Shown here: positions 8,902 through 17,922 of the stretch, piece by piece
How positions within the stretch are numbered: the first letter of the stretch is position 1
How the letters are laid out: every line of letters starts with the position of its first letter
NCBI GenBank assembly: GCA_027618835.1
Contig: JAQCHZ010000015.1
Location: 1-63,641, forward strand
Length of the DNA: 63,641 nt
Direction: 5' to 3'
From: Chloroflexota bacterium
Lineage (GTDB): Bacteria > Chloroflexota > Dehalococcoidia > Lucifugimonadales > Lucifugimonadaceae
Made by a program: the position numbers and the translations under genes
Notes under the pieces: model-generated
Seen by the model: the letters and a program-made list of their open reading frames with translations, nothing else
Database searches by the model: none
Told to the model about the DNA's origin: nothing

Positions 8902-9966
8902 ATGTCCAACGATCAATTTGCATTTGTAGGAACCTACACACGACTCGGTAGCGAGGGTGTCTACACTCTGCGTCTGAACGGAGATACCGGCGAACTGACT
9001 CAAGTTTCGATAGCTGGTGGCCTAGAGAATCCTTCTTTCGTAGCACTCGATCCTTCAGGCGATCATCTTTACGCCGTCTCTGAAAGCAGCGGTTTCAACG
9101 GCTCGGGTGGTATCACTGCGTTTAACGTCAATAAATCGACAGGTGAACTGACCCAGATTAACCAGCAATCGACTGGCGGACCGGGTCCGTGTCATTTGAT
9201 GGTCGATTCGACCGATTCAATGGTGATCGTAACGAACTACTCTGGCGGTAGTGTTTCTGCACATCCGATCAGTGCTGACGGATCGGTCGGCGAGCACACC
9301 ACCTTCATTCAGCATGAAGGCTCGTCGATCAACAAACGTCGACAGGAACAGGCTCACGCTCATTCGGTAAATATCGACAAGACGAATCGGTTTGCATTCG
9401 TTTGTGACTTAGGTAAAGACCAGGTTCTTACCTACGCAATGGACATTGAGAACGCCAAGCTGTCGCTTTCATCGACCGTGGATGAGGTTGCGGGCGAAGG
9501 TCCACGTCATTTCACGTTCCACCCAACTAATCAGCAGGTTTATGTGCTGAACGAGCTGGGTTGCACGATCACTTTGTACAACCTTGGCGACGACGGTACC
9601 TTGTCTCCAGTAGAGACGGTTCCAACGCTTCCTGAAGGCTGGGACGGCGAAAACACGACCGCCGACATTCACACATCTCCTGATGGCGAATTTATTTACG
9701 CATCGAACCGTGGACACGATTCGATAGTCATCTACTCGATCGATAAGTCGACCGGGAAGATGACTTTCGTTGGCCATGAATCGTCTCAGGGCAAAACTCC
9801 GCGGAACTTCGCTATCACTCCTGACGGCAAATTCTTGCTGGTTGAAAATCAGGACTCCGACAGCATCGTTTCGTTCAAACGAGAAGATGATGGCACATTG
9901 ACTCCTACGGGATCGGTCATAAACGTGCCGGCGCCTGTCTGTCTCCAATTTCTGGCGATCGACTAG
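8902..9966 (+). CDS. Seven-bladed propeller lactonase (6-phosphogluconolactonase-like)
   Basis: 354 residues of the PF10282 lactonase family. Repeated blade signatures are visible: ENPSFVALDPSGDHLYAVSE, GPGPCHLMVDS, EGPRHFTFHP, ADIHTSPDGEFIYASNRGHDSI, and the closing GKTPRNFAITPDGKFLLVENQDSD. No signal peptide. The family hydrolyses sugar lactones. Placed directly behind an enolase-family gene, it probably opens a lactone made by a sugar dehydrogenase rather than 6-phosphogluconolactone. TTAGGAG lies at good spacing before the ATG. Confidence 0.88.
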   Translation: MSNDQFAFVGTYTRLGSEGVYTLRLNGDTGELTQVSIAGGLENPSFVALDPSGDHLYAVSESSGFNGSGGITAFNVNKSTGELTQINQQSTGGPGPCHLMVDSTDSMVIVTNYSGGSVSAHPISADGSVGEHTTFIQHEGSSINKRRQEQAHAHSVNIDKTNRFAFVCDLGKDQVLTYAMDIENAKLSLSSTVDEVAGEGPRHFTFHPTNQQVYVLNELGCTITLYNLGDDGTLSPVETVPTLPEGWDGENTTADIHTSPDGEFIYASNRGHDSIVIYSIDKSTGKMTFVGHESSQGKTPRNFAITPDGKFLLVENQDSDSIVSFKREDDGTLTPTGSVINVPAPVCLQFLAID

Positions 9967-9982
9967 CAGTCAACTTTGACCG

Positions 9983-9999
9983 CCCTGCTCGGTGCAGGG
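9983..9999 (+). terminator. Short GC hairpin after the lactonase gene
   Basis: CCCTGC and GCAGGG pair around a 5-base loop 16 bases after the lactonase stop. The following bases (TAATTCT) are only weakly T-rich, so termination is possible but not strong. Confidence 0.3.
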
Positions 10000-10018
10000 T
10001 AATTCTAGGAATACCAAA

Positions 10019-11205
10019 TTGAAAATCACCGATGCAAAAGTGTTTCGTATGGCTACACCGGTTCACAAAACGGCAGGAACCAATTGATTGTTCGTGCGAA
10101 TCGACACTGACGAGGGAATTTCGGGTTGGGGTGAAGGCTCGCTCCAGTACAGGGACGCCGACCTTGAGGCTGAAATCCTCGATTTTGCAAAATTTCTAGA
10201 AGGCAAAGACCCACGACGAATCGATTGGATATGGACCTCGCTGTATCGGCGCGTTACGTGGGCGGGTGGTCAGGTTTCGATGTCGGCAATCGCCGCTATC
10301 GAAACCGCATTGTGGGACTTGAAGGCCAAGTCGCTTGGTATTCCTGTTTGGGAACTCGCCGGTGGCAGGCATCGTGACAACGTCCGCGTCTATGCGAACG
10401 GCTGGTTCGAAGAGCTGACCGAGCCGGTGCCTGGAGTTCCCGCCGTATTGGTAGCGCGATAGGCATCGCCAAAGTTACATGCTGAAGCAGCTCTTCGGCT
10501 CAAAGACAAGGGCTGGACTGCGCTGAAGTTCTATCCGTTTGGAGGTCCTCAGACAACCATCCTCGGCCCAGATCAGTTACGGCATTGAATTGGTGCGTGC
10601 GGTTCGACAAGCGGTCGGGCCAGATATGGAGATTGCCATCGATGTGCGAGCGCGGTTAAATCCATGGAGTGCTGGTCGGGCTGCGCAACAGTTAGAGAAG
10701 TTCAACATCGTCTGGATGGAAGAGCCGATTTTGTACGACAATGTCGACGCGATGGCTGAGTTGCCTCATTCAGTAAATGTGCCGATATCGACGGGCGAAC
10801 AGCCGTACAACCGCTGGGAATTCCGCCCTCTGCTCTAAACCAACACCGTTCGGATGATCCAGCCCGACATCTGCCATTGTGGTGGTTTTACCGAAATTCT
10901 GAAGACAGCGAGCATGGCAGAGGCTTACTGCGTGCCGGTCGCGCCGCACAACTCGAACTGCCCTCTTTCAACGATGGCGAGTTTGCATCTCTGGATGAGT
11001 ATCCCAAACTCGTTCATACAGGAGATTTTCGTATCGTTCTTCGATCGGTATCAGGAAGTGCTGACTAGCCCAATCGACATTACGGATGGGATCGCCACCG
11101 TGCCTGACGGACCCGGTTGAGATGCGGATATCGATCTGGAAGCTCTGGCGAAATATCCGCCGACCGATTTCGTGCAGGTCCAAGACGAACCGTACTTGGA
11201 TTTTA
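10019..11205 (+). pseudogene. Decayed enolase-superfamily gene (mandelate racemase-like)
   Basis: Family sequence can be read from KITDAKVFRMATP to about 11205, but it is cut by TGA at 10085-10087, TAG at 10460-10462, TAA at 10836-10838 and TGA at 11118-11120, plus a frame change between about 10535 and 10580. Surviving motifs include VRIDTDEGISGWGEGS, ALWDLKAKSLGIPVWELAGG, ALKFYPFGG, AIDVRARLN, WMEEPI, STGEQPYN and PHNSNCPLST. The first TGA stands where relatives commonly have Trp (NW-LFV), so TGG to TGA fits. The 3' end runs up to the convergent sulfatase gene. With four stops and a frameshift it cannot make a whole enzyme. Confidence 0.9.
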
Positions 11206-11216
11206 AGCGAATACCG

Positions 11217-12686
11217 CTACTCGACAATAGCTTGCCGCTCAGATTCAACTTCTTCGAACCACGTCTCGAGTTCGGCAAGCATTCGGCTGGCGATCTCTGG
11301 ATTACTCGCTGCAATGTCGTTCGTTTCGCCGGGGTCAATCGAGAGATCGTAGAACTCAGGCGCTGGAGGCTCAGGAATGATTTTCTTTGGTTCAGGCCAA
11401 TCGAAGTTCTCACTGAAGTTTTCGGGGTAGTACTTGTATTCGATATCTTTTTCGATGTAATCGTCGGCAATTTGCTTGTCGGCATCTGAGGCGTAAGCGA
11501 TATCGAGGGCAGGGCGGACTAGCTTCCAGTCGCCTTGACGCATCGCAGCGTTCGTGACTCCGATAGGAGAATCTCCGTTCCATTGCCAGAATCGTCGTGC
11601 CTGTTCCTGCGGTGAATCGCCCTTTAGGACAGCGGTTACGTCATGACCGTCGATTGGCTTCTCGCCAACTCTCGTCGAACCAGTCAACGACAGCAGTGTT
11701 GGTAGCCAATCAGTGAAACAAATCTGATCATTGATCTCGATATCTTGCGGTAGCCCGTTCGCACATCGAGCGATCATTGGCATTCGAATGCCACCTTCGT
11801 AAACCGATCCCTTGGAACCTGCGAAACCATTGTTGTATCGGGAACCATCGAGGGAGACGCCGTCTGGAACCTGATCATATCGATGGCTGAACGCTGGACC
11901 GTTATCGCTGGTGAACATCAACAATGTGTCGTCTTCGATTCCAGAAGTTCGAAGCGCTTCACGTACCTTGGCGATTCCTCGATCCATCACTTCGATCATT
12001 GCGTAAATCAGTGCAATTCCGCGTCCGAATCCGGCATCAATGTACTTCTGCGTAACTTCCTCAGGAGCCTGCAAAGTCGAGTGCGGCGCGTTTCACGTGA
12101 TCATCAAGAAGAACGGTTTATCTTGGTGGCGACGGATGAAATCCGCAGATTCATCGGCAAGAACGTCAGTTAGGTGACGACCATCCGACTTTTCGAGCGT
12201 GCCGTTTCGATCTAAATTCCAGCGGTAGTAGTCAGCCCATCCACCCCTGAATCCAGCGAATTCGTCAAAACCTCGGGCGTTCGGATGAAATCGAGGATCA
12301 AGCGCACCGTTGTGCCATTTGCCGACCAACCCAGTCGCATATCCGGCCGACTTGAACGAAACGGCTATAGTCGTTTCTCCAAGGGCTATTCGGTCGTTAC
12401 CGAGCACTTCCTGGGGAGTAACAGCTCCTGTGCGGATCGGATATCGACCCGTGAGCAATGCAGCCCGAGAGGGAGAACAAACAGCCGAACCTGCGTAGTG
12501 CTGCGTAAGACGAATGCCTTGTGAAGCTAGTTCATCGAGGGCTGGGCTGTGTAGTCGACCTTCCGAGTACAACCCGAAATCGCCATAGCCCATATCATCG
12601 GCGACCATTAGGACAATACTTGTACCGGTCAATGTTTCGCTCGCTTTTTGACTGACTAACTGGCTGGTTGTTTTAGTATCTGGCAT
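11217..12686 (-). pseudogene. Sulfatase gene interrupted by one in-frame TGA
   Basis: Reads as one continuous sulfatase frame of about 489 codons, interrupted only by TGA at minus-strand positions 12095-12093. Before it: IVLMVADDMGYGDFG (metal Asp pair), the formylglycine motif C-S-P-S-R in SAVCSPSRAALLTGR, and VGKWHNG. After it: NAPHSTLQAPEE, FTSDNGPAFSH, GSKGSVYEGGIRMPMIA. Both sides are well preserved and no frameshift is needed. The TGA takes the place of the usually aromatic residue before N-A-P-H. Most likely a young nonsense mutation next to a dead gene; a read error or recoding is possible. I start it at the ATG at 12686; GTG at 12728 is an alternative. Confidence 0.85.
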
Positions 12687-12820
12687 CCCAATCTGGTCTG
12701 TGAGATGCAGCAACATCCTAGATGCCACAAGTAGTTTCGGGTGTCGGATTCGACCTGAAGACGGTATTGTTTATCGGCAAATATCGTTCTGAATCTGATA
12801 GTTAAGAAGGCTGCTGAAAT

Positions 12821-13750
12821 ATGGCAATGGAAACCAAACGACTAGGTAAAACGGATCTGGAAGTCGGAAGGCTCGGGATTGGTCTATCCGAAGTCGGGTT
12901 CAATCTTGAGTTAGCCGATGTCGATCAGGCGCGAGACGTCATCAATCAGGCACTCGACAACGGCGTGAACTTCCTAGACACCGCGGCTTGCTACGGGATT
13001 AGCGAAGAATTGATAGGAATGGTCGTTTCGAAACGTCGTACTGAATTCGTGCTAGCTACAAAAGCTGGGCACTATCTCCCGCGGGGCGATGGCGAAGACT
13101 GGACATACGATCTGATTATTTCATCGATAGATCGCTCGCTTGAAAGAATGAAGACCGACTACGTTGATCTCGTCCAACTTCACTCCTGTTCGGTTGAAAT
13201 TCTCGAACGGGGCGATGTGATCCGTGCGTTGCAAGACGCCAAGGCCGCTGGCAAGACTCGGCACGTCGGCTACAGCGGCGACAACGAATCGGCCAAATGG
13301 GCGGTTACTAGTGGACTCTTCGACACACTACAAACAAGCTTCAGTCTTGTCGACCAGTCGGCACGAACGAATCTGTTCGCAGATGTCGAAGCAAACGATA
13401 TGGGTCTGATCGTAAAGCGACCGATCGGCAACGCCGTTTGGGGCGCTGCTGCCGACCCTCGACCTTACGAGCACATTCCCGAATACACGATGGAATACAC
13501 ACGGCGCGCTGGCGTGATGGGCGAAGAAGGCCCGCTTGCCGACGATCCGAACGATCGAATTCGGCTGGCTCTAGGCTTCACATTTGCTCATCCTGAAGTT
13601 GACGTCACCATCGTTGGGACCCAGCGTCCGCATCACATGAAGTCGAATTTAGAGATGGTTTCCAAGCCGCTGGGCGTTACTGATGCCACGGTTTCTGATC
13701 TGCACGCCCGTTGGGACAAATTCGCCAACGGTTGGGAGCAACGGGGCTAG
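12821..13750 (+). CDS. Aldo/keto reductase
   Basis: 309 residues. The catalytic tetrad is visible: Asp and Tyr in NFLDTAACYGISEELIG, Lys in VLATKAGHY, His in DLVQLHS. The C-terminal FTFAHPEVDVTIVGTQRPHHMKSN segment binds NADP(H). It belongs to the branch of AKRs with general oxidoreductase annotation; the substrate is not evident. Transcribed divergently from the interrupted sulfatase gene and followed by the tRNA-Leu gene. Confidence 0.9.
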   Translation: MAMETKRLGKTDLEVGRLGIGLSEVGFNLELADVDQARDVINQALDNGVNFLDTAACYGISEELIGMVVSKRRTEFVLATKAGHYLPRGDGEDWTYDLIISSIDRSLERMKTDYVDLVQLHSCSVEILERGDVIRALQDAKAAGKTRHVGYSGDNESAKWAVTSGLFDTLQTSFSLVDQSARTNLFADVEANDMGLIVKRPIGNAVWGAAADPRPYEHIPEYTMEYTRRAGVMGEEGPLADDPNDRIRLALGFTFAHPEVDVTIVGTQRPHHMKSNLEMVSKPLGVTDATVSDLHARWDKFANGWEQRG

Positions 13751-13810
13751 CCCATTTCGCTTTCTACTGGCTAGAATGGATAGAGGTCAGCAGTGAGCGA
13801 TTCACCTTGT

Positions 13811-13896
13811 GGGGGAGTGGCGAAATGGCAGACGCGCATGCCTTAGGAGCATGTGCCTTAATCGGCGTGCGGGTTCGACTCCCGCCTTCCCCACCA
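13811..13896 (+). tRNA. tRNA-Leu (TAG anticodon)
   Basis: Acceptor stem GGGGGAG pairs with CTTCCCC, discriminator A and an encoded CCA follow. The anticodon loop CTTAGGA, closed by CATGC/GCATG, gives anticodon TAG. A long variable arm follows, as in class II tRNAs. The T loop is TTCGACT. Confidence 0.93.
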
Positions 13897-13982
13897 TTTA
13901 AATTTCCGTACAATCACCGGTCGACGGCGCGACTCTCCAGTCGCAGCAACGTACCGCTAATCGCTCAAGCTAAAGAAAAGCA

Positions 13983-14972
13983 ATGCCTAAAATCCTCGTA
14001 ACTCGCCGTACATTTCCTGAATCCGCCGCAGCTCTTCGAGCAAGCGGTGCAGAAGTAGTGATCTGGGAAGATTCAGATGCGCCGTCTCAGGCTGACTTGA
14101 TAAAGGCTGTTGCGGATATCGACGGTCTCTATGCTCACATCACCAACCAAGTGAACGCTGAAGTCATGGACGCCGCGCCGAACTTGAAGGTTATCGCTGA
14201 GTTTGGTGTTGGCTATGACAACATCGAAATCGCCGCCGCCAACGAACGGGGAATAGCCGTTTGCAACACGCCAGGAATTCTTTCTGAGAGCACTGCCGAC
14301 GAAGCATTTGCATTGCTGGCTTCGATGGCTCGACGTACCCACGATCTACCCGCGATGGTGAAACGTGGCGAGTGGGGCGATTTCGATCCGCTCGGATATC
14401 TTGCAACTGACATTCATCACAAAACGCTTGGAATCGTCGGCATGGGCAACATCGGATCCGAGATGGCGAAACGTGCCGCAGGGTTCAATATGAACGTGCT
14501 GTATTTCAACCGAAAAAAGCGAAATGAAGAATTTGGCGCAACGTATGTCGACTCGCTTGAGGAAATTCTCGAACGTTCCGACTACGTTTCGCTGCATAAT
14601 CCTCTGACGCCCGAGACGACGAACATGATGAGCACCGATCAGTTCAAGCTGATGAAAAAGTCAGCGATCCTGATCAACACGACTCGTGGCCCGGTAGTCG
14701 ATCAAGACGCCCTTTACGAAGCGTTGAAGTCTGGCGAAATTGCCGGAGCCGCTTTGGACGTCACGGTGCCTGAGCCGATTCCTGCCGACCATCCACTGCT
14801 CACGCTCGATAACTGCCTCATCATGCCGCACGTGGCGAGTGCCACAGGCGATACTCGAATGAAGATGGCAATGATGTCGGTCGAGAACGTTCTTGCGGGC
14901 GTGGCTGGAGACTGGCCGCCTTACTGCGTAAACCAGGCCGAGATCGCAGGTAACGCTCGGATCAAAAACTAG
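13983..14972 (+). CDS. D-2-hydroxyacid dehydrogenase (glyoxylate reductase / PGDH-like)
   Basis: 329 residues. Rossmann motif GIVGMGNIGSEMAKRA (about residue 150), signature NTTRGPVVDQDAL with the substrate Arg, Glu in VPEPIPADHP, and catalytic His in MPHVASATG. It lacks the C-terminal ACT regulatory domain of biosynthetic phosphoglycerate dehydrogenases, so a glyoxylate/hydroxypyruvate reductase-type role in catabolism is more likely. Single gene between tRNA-Leu and a strong terminator. Confidence 0.9.
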   Translation: MPKILVTRRTFPESAAALRASGAEVVIWEDSDAPSQADLIKAVADIDGLYAHITNQVNAEVMDAAPNLKVIAEFGVGYDNIEIAAANERGIAVCNTPGILSESTADEAFALLASMARRTHDLPAMVKRGEWGDFDPLGYLATDIHHKTLGIVGMGNIGSEMAKRAAGFNMNVLYFNRKKRNEEFGATYVDSLEEILERSDYVSLHNPLTPETTNMMSTDQFKLMKKSAILINTTRGPVVDQDALYEALKSGEIAGAALDVTVPEPIPADHPLLTLDNCLIMPHVASATGDTRMKMAMMSVENVLAGVAGDWPPYCVNQAEIAGNARIKN

Positions 14973-14995
14973 TTGATTTGATGATCAAACTAAAA

Positions 14996-15032
14996 CGCCC
15001 CGGCGAAGTAATCTCGCCGGGGCGATTTTTGT
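14996..15032. terminator. Bidirectional intrinsic terminator
   Basis: An 11-bp GC-rich stem (14996-15006 with 15014-15024). A TTTTT run follows on the + strand and an AAAA run precedes it, giving T's on the minus strand. It lies between the convergent hydroxyacid dehydrogenase and enolase-family genes and probably serves both. Confidence 0.85.
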
Positions 15033-15049
15033 TCATACGTAAGAAAGTT

Positions 15050-16249
15050 TTAGTCGTCGAAGAATCCGGCGTCTTCTTCTCGGAGGTACTTCTTCGCCTC
15101 TTCGGGGATGAAGGTGATACCTAGTCCCGGTGCTTCGCTCACATCGATGTGACTGTCGGTAACACCGAACTTGTCTGAACCATCAAGGATGTCGTACCAC
15201 CAGTCGGGCTTGCCTGTTGGCAGCTCGAAGGCGATGTAGTTCTCTGGCAAAACAGCGGCAAGCTGAACGTGAGCAGAAAGACCAATTAATCCATCGACCG
15301 TTCCGTGCGGTGCGAACAGGATGCCGTGAAGATCGGCGTATTCAGCGATGAACTTCATCTCTTGCAGCCCACCAACGTCAGCTGGGTCTGGGCCCAGAAC
15401 GTTCACGGCGTTTCGTTCAATCAATTCGACGAAGTTCTGTCGCAGGTAAATCTGCTCGCCGGTGTGAATCGCAGTCGAGGTGTACGGTGTGACCTGCGTG
15501 TAGAGATCGGCGAGAACGTACGGCGTGTAGTCGCCCGTAAGCATGTCCTCGAGCCACATCACGTTCGTGCCTTCAACTTCTTTGGCAAGTTTCAGGGCAT
15601 CTACGACGGTGAATCCTGGTCCGCAATCGAGTGCCAATCCAACATCGTCACCCAGTACATCGAGCATTGCCTCGATGCAATTAATCATGTGCTTGAAGCC
15701 CTTAGGACTCATCAGGCCACGGTTGGGGTGTCGACCTCCGAGACCGGTCGAAGGCGTTCCGTAATAGAAGTTAGGAACCTCTGTTGCCATGTCGCCGTGA
15801 AACGCTATTCCTTGCTTGATGATCGAGAAGTTCTCAGGACTGTCCTTCATCTTCTGCATCACTTCAGCATAGTGTTCAGGCTCTTTACCGTTCATCTTGA
15901 ACCGTACGTTGCCGTTGTAAACCTGAACCTTGTCTCGAATCTTGCCGCCAAGCAGTTTGTAGATGGGGAGATTCGCTGCTTTGCCCGCGATGTCCCAAAG
16001 TGCGAACTCGATCGCACTTACAGCAGCGCCCCAAGGTTTGAACGACCCCATACGACGTATTCCGAGCATTACCCGTTCAACGTCCGTTGGGTCCTTACCG
16101 ACAATCATGTCTCGGTAGAACTCGATCATGGGCTTCAGGTAAGGCTTGGCGAGTTCGGCAGCGCCGATGCCGTCGATGCCTTCGTCGGTCGTGATTCGCA
16201 CCACCGGGTGTCCCCCGATTATTGCGACTTTCAGGTCGGTAATTTTCAT
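15050..16249 (-). CDS. Enolase-superfamily dehydratase, tandem copy 1
   Basis: 399 residues from the ATG at 16249, preceded by GGAGCTGAA. Motifs: capping domain MKITDLKVAIIG; candidate base Lys in SIIKQG; metal ligands in ALDCGPG (Asp), WLEDML (Glu) and HTGEQIYLR (Glu); FAPHGT (His). It has the look of the galactonate/mannonate dehydratase-like side of the mandelate racemase group. The neighbour at 16357-17550 is a close paralogue in the same orientation with near-identical ends (EEAKKYLREEDAGFFDD), so the pair arose by tandem duplication. Substrate unknown. Confidence 0.88.
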   Translation of the reverse strand: MKITDLKVAIIGGHPVVRITTDEGIDGIGAAELAKPYLKPMIEFYRDMIVGKDPTDVERVMLGIRRMGSFKPWGAAVSAIEFALWDIAGKAANLPIYKLLGGKIRDKVQVYNGNVRFKMNGKEPEHYAEVMQKMKDSPENFSIIKQGIAFHGDMATEVPNFYYGTPSTGLGGRHPNRGLMSPKGFKHMINCIEAMLDVLGDDVGLALDCGPGFTVVDALKLAKEVEGTNVMWLEDMLTGDYTPYVLADLYTQVTPYTSTAIHTGEQIYLRQNFVELIERNAVNVLGPDPADVGGLQEMKFIAEYADLHGILFAPHGTVDGLIGLSAHVQLAAVLPENYIAFELPTGKPDWWYDILDGSDKFGVTDSHIDVSEAPGLGITFIPEEAKKYLREEDAGFFDD

Positions 16250-16356
16250 TTCAGCTCCGTGCCACATTATGGCGTTTTCTTGATAACGGCGAATTTATAC
16301 GCCAGAGTCAAAATTGGTTTACTTGGTAATGAATGATGAATTGGAGTCGAACATTC

Positions 16357-17550
16357 CTAGTCGTCGAAGAAACCGGCGTCTTCTTCCCTGAGGTACTTCT
16401 TCGCTTCTTCAGGAATGAACGTGAGCCCTAGACCCGGCGTGCTAGGCACGTCGATGTGGCTGTCTGTTACAGCGAATTGTTCTCCGCCTTCCATGATGTC
16501 GAGCCACCATTCAGGCTTGGCCTGTGGAAGTTCAAACGCAATGTAGTTTTCGGGCAGAACAGCTGCCATGTGAGTTTGTGCAGCAAGACCAATCAGGCCA
16601 TCGAATGTTCCGTGCGGAGCAAACATAATTCCGTGTAGATCGGCGTACTCAGCGATGAACTTCATCTCGGAAATACCACCGACGTCAGCGACATCAGGTC
16701 CAAGAACATTCACCGCATTTCTTTCAATTAATTCAACGAAGTTCTGGCGAAGGTAAATCTGCTCACCTGTGTGAATCGGAGTCGAAGTGTATGGCGTGAC
16801 TTGTGTGTACAAATCGGCAAGGACGAACGGGGAGTAGTCACCGGTCAACATGTCTTCAAGCCACATGATGTTCGAGCCTTCAAGCTCCTTAGCTAGTCTT
16901 TGTGCGTCCGGAACAGTCATGCCCGGGCCACAATCGAGTGCCAATCCAACATCATCTCCCAGCACATCGAGCATCGCCTCGATGCATTTCATCATGTGCT
17001 TGAAGCCCTTTGGAGTGATTTTTCCACGGTTGGGGTAACGGTTAGCTGTTACCGGTGTTCCATAGTAGAAATCGTCCACAGAGTGGTGCATACCGCCGTG
17101 GAACGAAACCGAGTCTTTGATAATCGAGAAATTGTACGGATGATCCTTCATCTTCTGCATAGAGCCGGCGAAATGTTCGGGCTCACTACCCCCTCGGTCG
17201 TAGCGCACATTGCCGTTGTAGACCTGAACCTTGTCTCGAATCTTGCCGCCGAGCAGCTTGTATGTTGGAACGCCGGCAGCTTTGCCTGCAATGTCCCACA
17301 ATGCCATCTCGATAGCGCTTACCGCCGTGCCCCAAGGCTTGAACGATCCCATGCGACGTATTCCGAGCATCACTCGTTCTACATCCGTGGGGTCCTTGCC
17401 GACTACCATGTCGCGATAGAACTCGACCATTGGCTTGAGATACGGCTTGGCTGTTTCACCAGCTCCGACACCGTCTATGCCTTCGTCAGTCGTGACTCGT
17501 ACAACAGGTGCATTGCCGATTATGGCAACTTTTAGGTCAGTGATTTTCAT
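16357..17550 (-). CDS. Enolase-superfamily dehydratase, tandem copy 2
   Basis: 397 residues from the ATG at 17550; AGGA lies six bases upstream, favouring it over the earlier in-frame ATGs at 17556 and 17577. Same motif set as copy 1: SIIKDS, ALDCGPGM, WLEDML, HTGEQIYLR, FAPHGT. Differences cluster in loops (for example the DFYYGTPVTANRYPNRG region), which may mean a different substrate. It is upstream of copy 1, with about 107 bases between them and no clear terminator, so the two may be cotranscribed. Confidence 0.88.
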   Translation of the reverse strand: MKITDLKVAIIGNAPVVRVTTDEGIDGVGAGETAKPYLKPMVEFYRDMVVGKDPTDVERVMLGIRRMGSFKPWGTAVSAIEMALWDIAGKAAGVPTYKLLGGKIRDKVQVYNGNVRYDRGGSEPEHFAGSMQKMKDHPYNFSIIKDSVSFHGGMHHSVDDFYYGTPVTANRYPNRGKITPKGFKHMMKCIEAMLDVLGDDVGLALDCGPGMTVPDAQRLAKELEGSNIMWLEDMLTGDYSPFVLADLYTQVTPYTSTPIHTGEQIYLRQNFVELIERNAVNVLGPDVADVGGISEMKFIAEYADLHGIMFAPHGTFDGLIGLAAQTHMAAVLPENYIAFELPQAKPEWWLDIMEGGEQFAVTDSHIDVPSTPGLGLTFIPEEAKKYLREEDAGFFDD

Positions 17551-17630
17551 TTTCATTCCTGGGTCATTAGGTGGCATTCATTGATATTCGAGCGAAATGC
17601 TACCCCCTAGAAGAAGGCTTTAACGGAGGT

Positions 17631-17866
17631 TGTCATGCTGAACTTGATTCAGTATTTCTTTCTACCTGAAACGATTCGGAGTTGCCGTGCCCTACATCCC
17701 CTCCGAAGATCCCTCGACTCCGATGACTTCGCTCGGGAAGTCGGATGTGTGGCTTATGTCATCCTGAATTCATTATCAGGATCTATTGCTCGAACGCCCA
17801 CTGCCTGCTCGTTGCACATCCCGCCGAAGATCTCTCGTTAAGAGTCGGGATGTCGGGCGGCTCGTC
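17631..17866. repeat. Composite palindromic intergenic repeat
   Basis: Contains an 8-bp inverted repeat with one G-T pair at 17635-17655, a 7-bp inverted repeat ATCCTGA/TCAGGAT at 17761-17782, an 8-bp pair ACATCCCG/CGGGATGT within 17816-17852, and a direct repeat of CCGAAGATC at about 17703 and 17824. The phrases TGTCATGCTGAACTTG and GTCATCCTGA recall small dispersed palindromic repeats known from many bacterial intergenic regions. A 68-codon ORF inside it has no coding character. Confidence 0.6.
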
Positions 17867-17922
17867 TAAATAGGTATTACTATTCGTGCCAGAAATTACT
17901 TTTCGATAAAAACGGAGACAAA

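Noticed and set aside
10085..10087. In-frame TGA as a possible Sec codon in the enolase-family gene
   Set aside because: The gene has three further stops (including TAG and TAA) and a frameshift, and the site aligns with a common Trp position, not a redox residue.
15305..16336. 343-codon ORF on the + strand opposite the enolase-family gene
   Set aside because: It lies antisense to a clearly coding gene, and its translation has no family features; the codon pattern of the true gene keeps this frame open.
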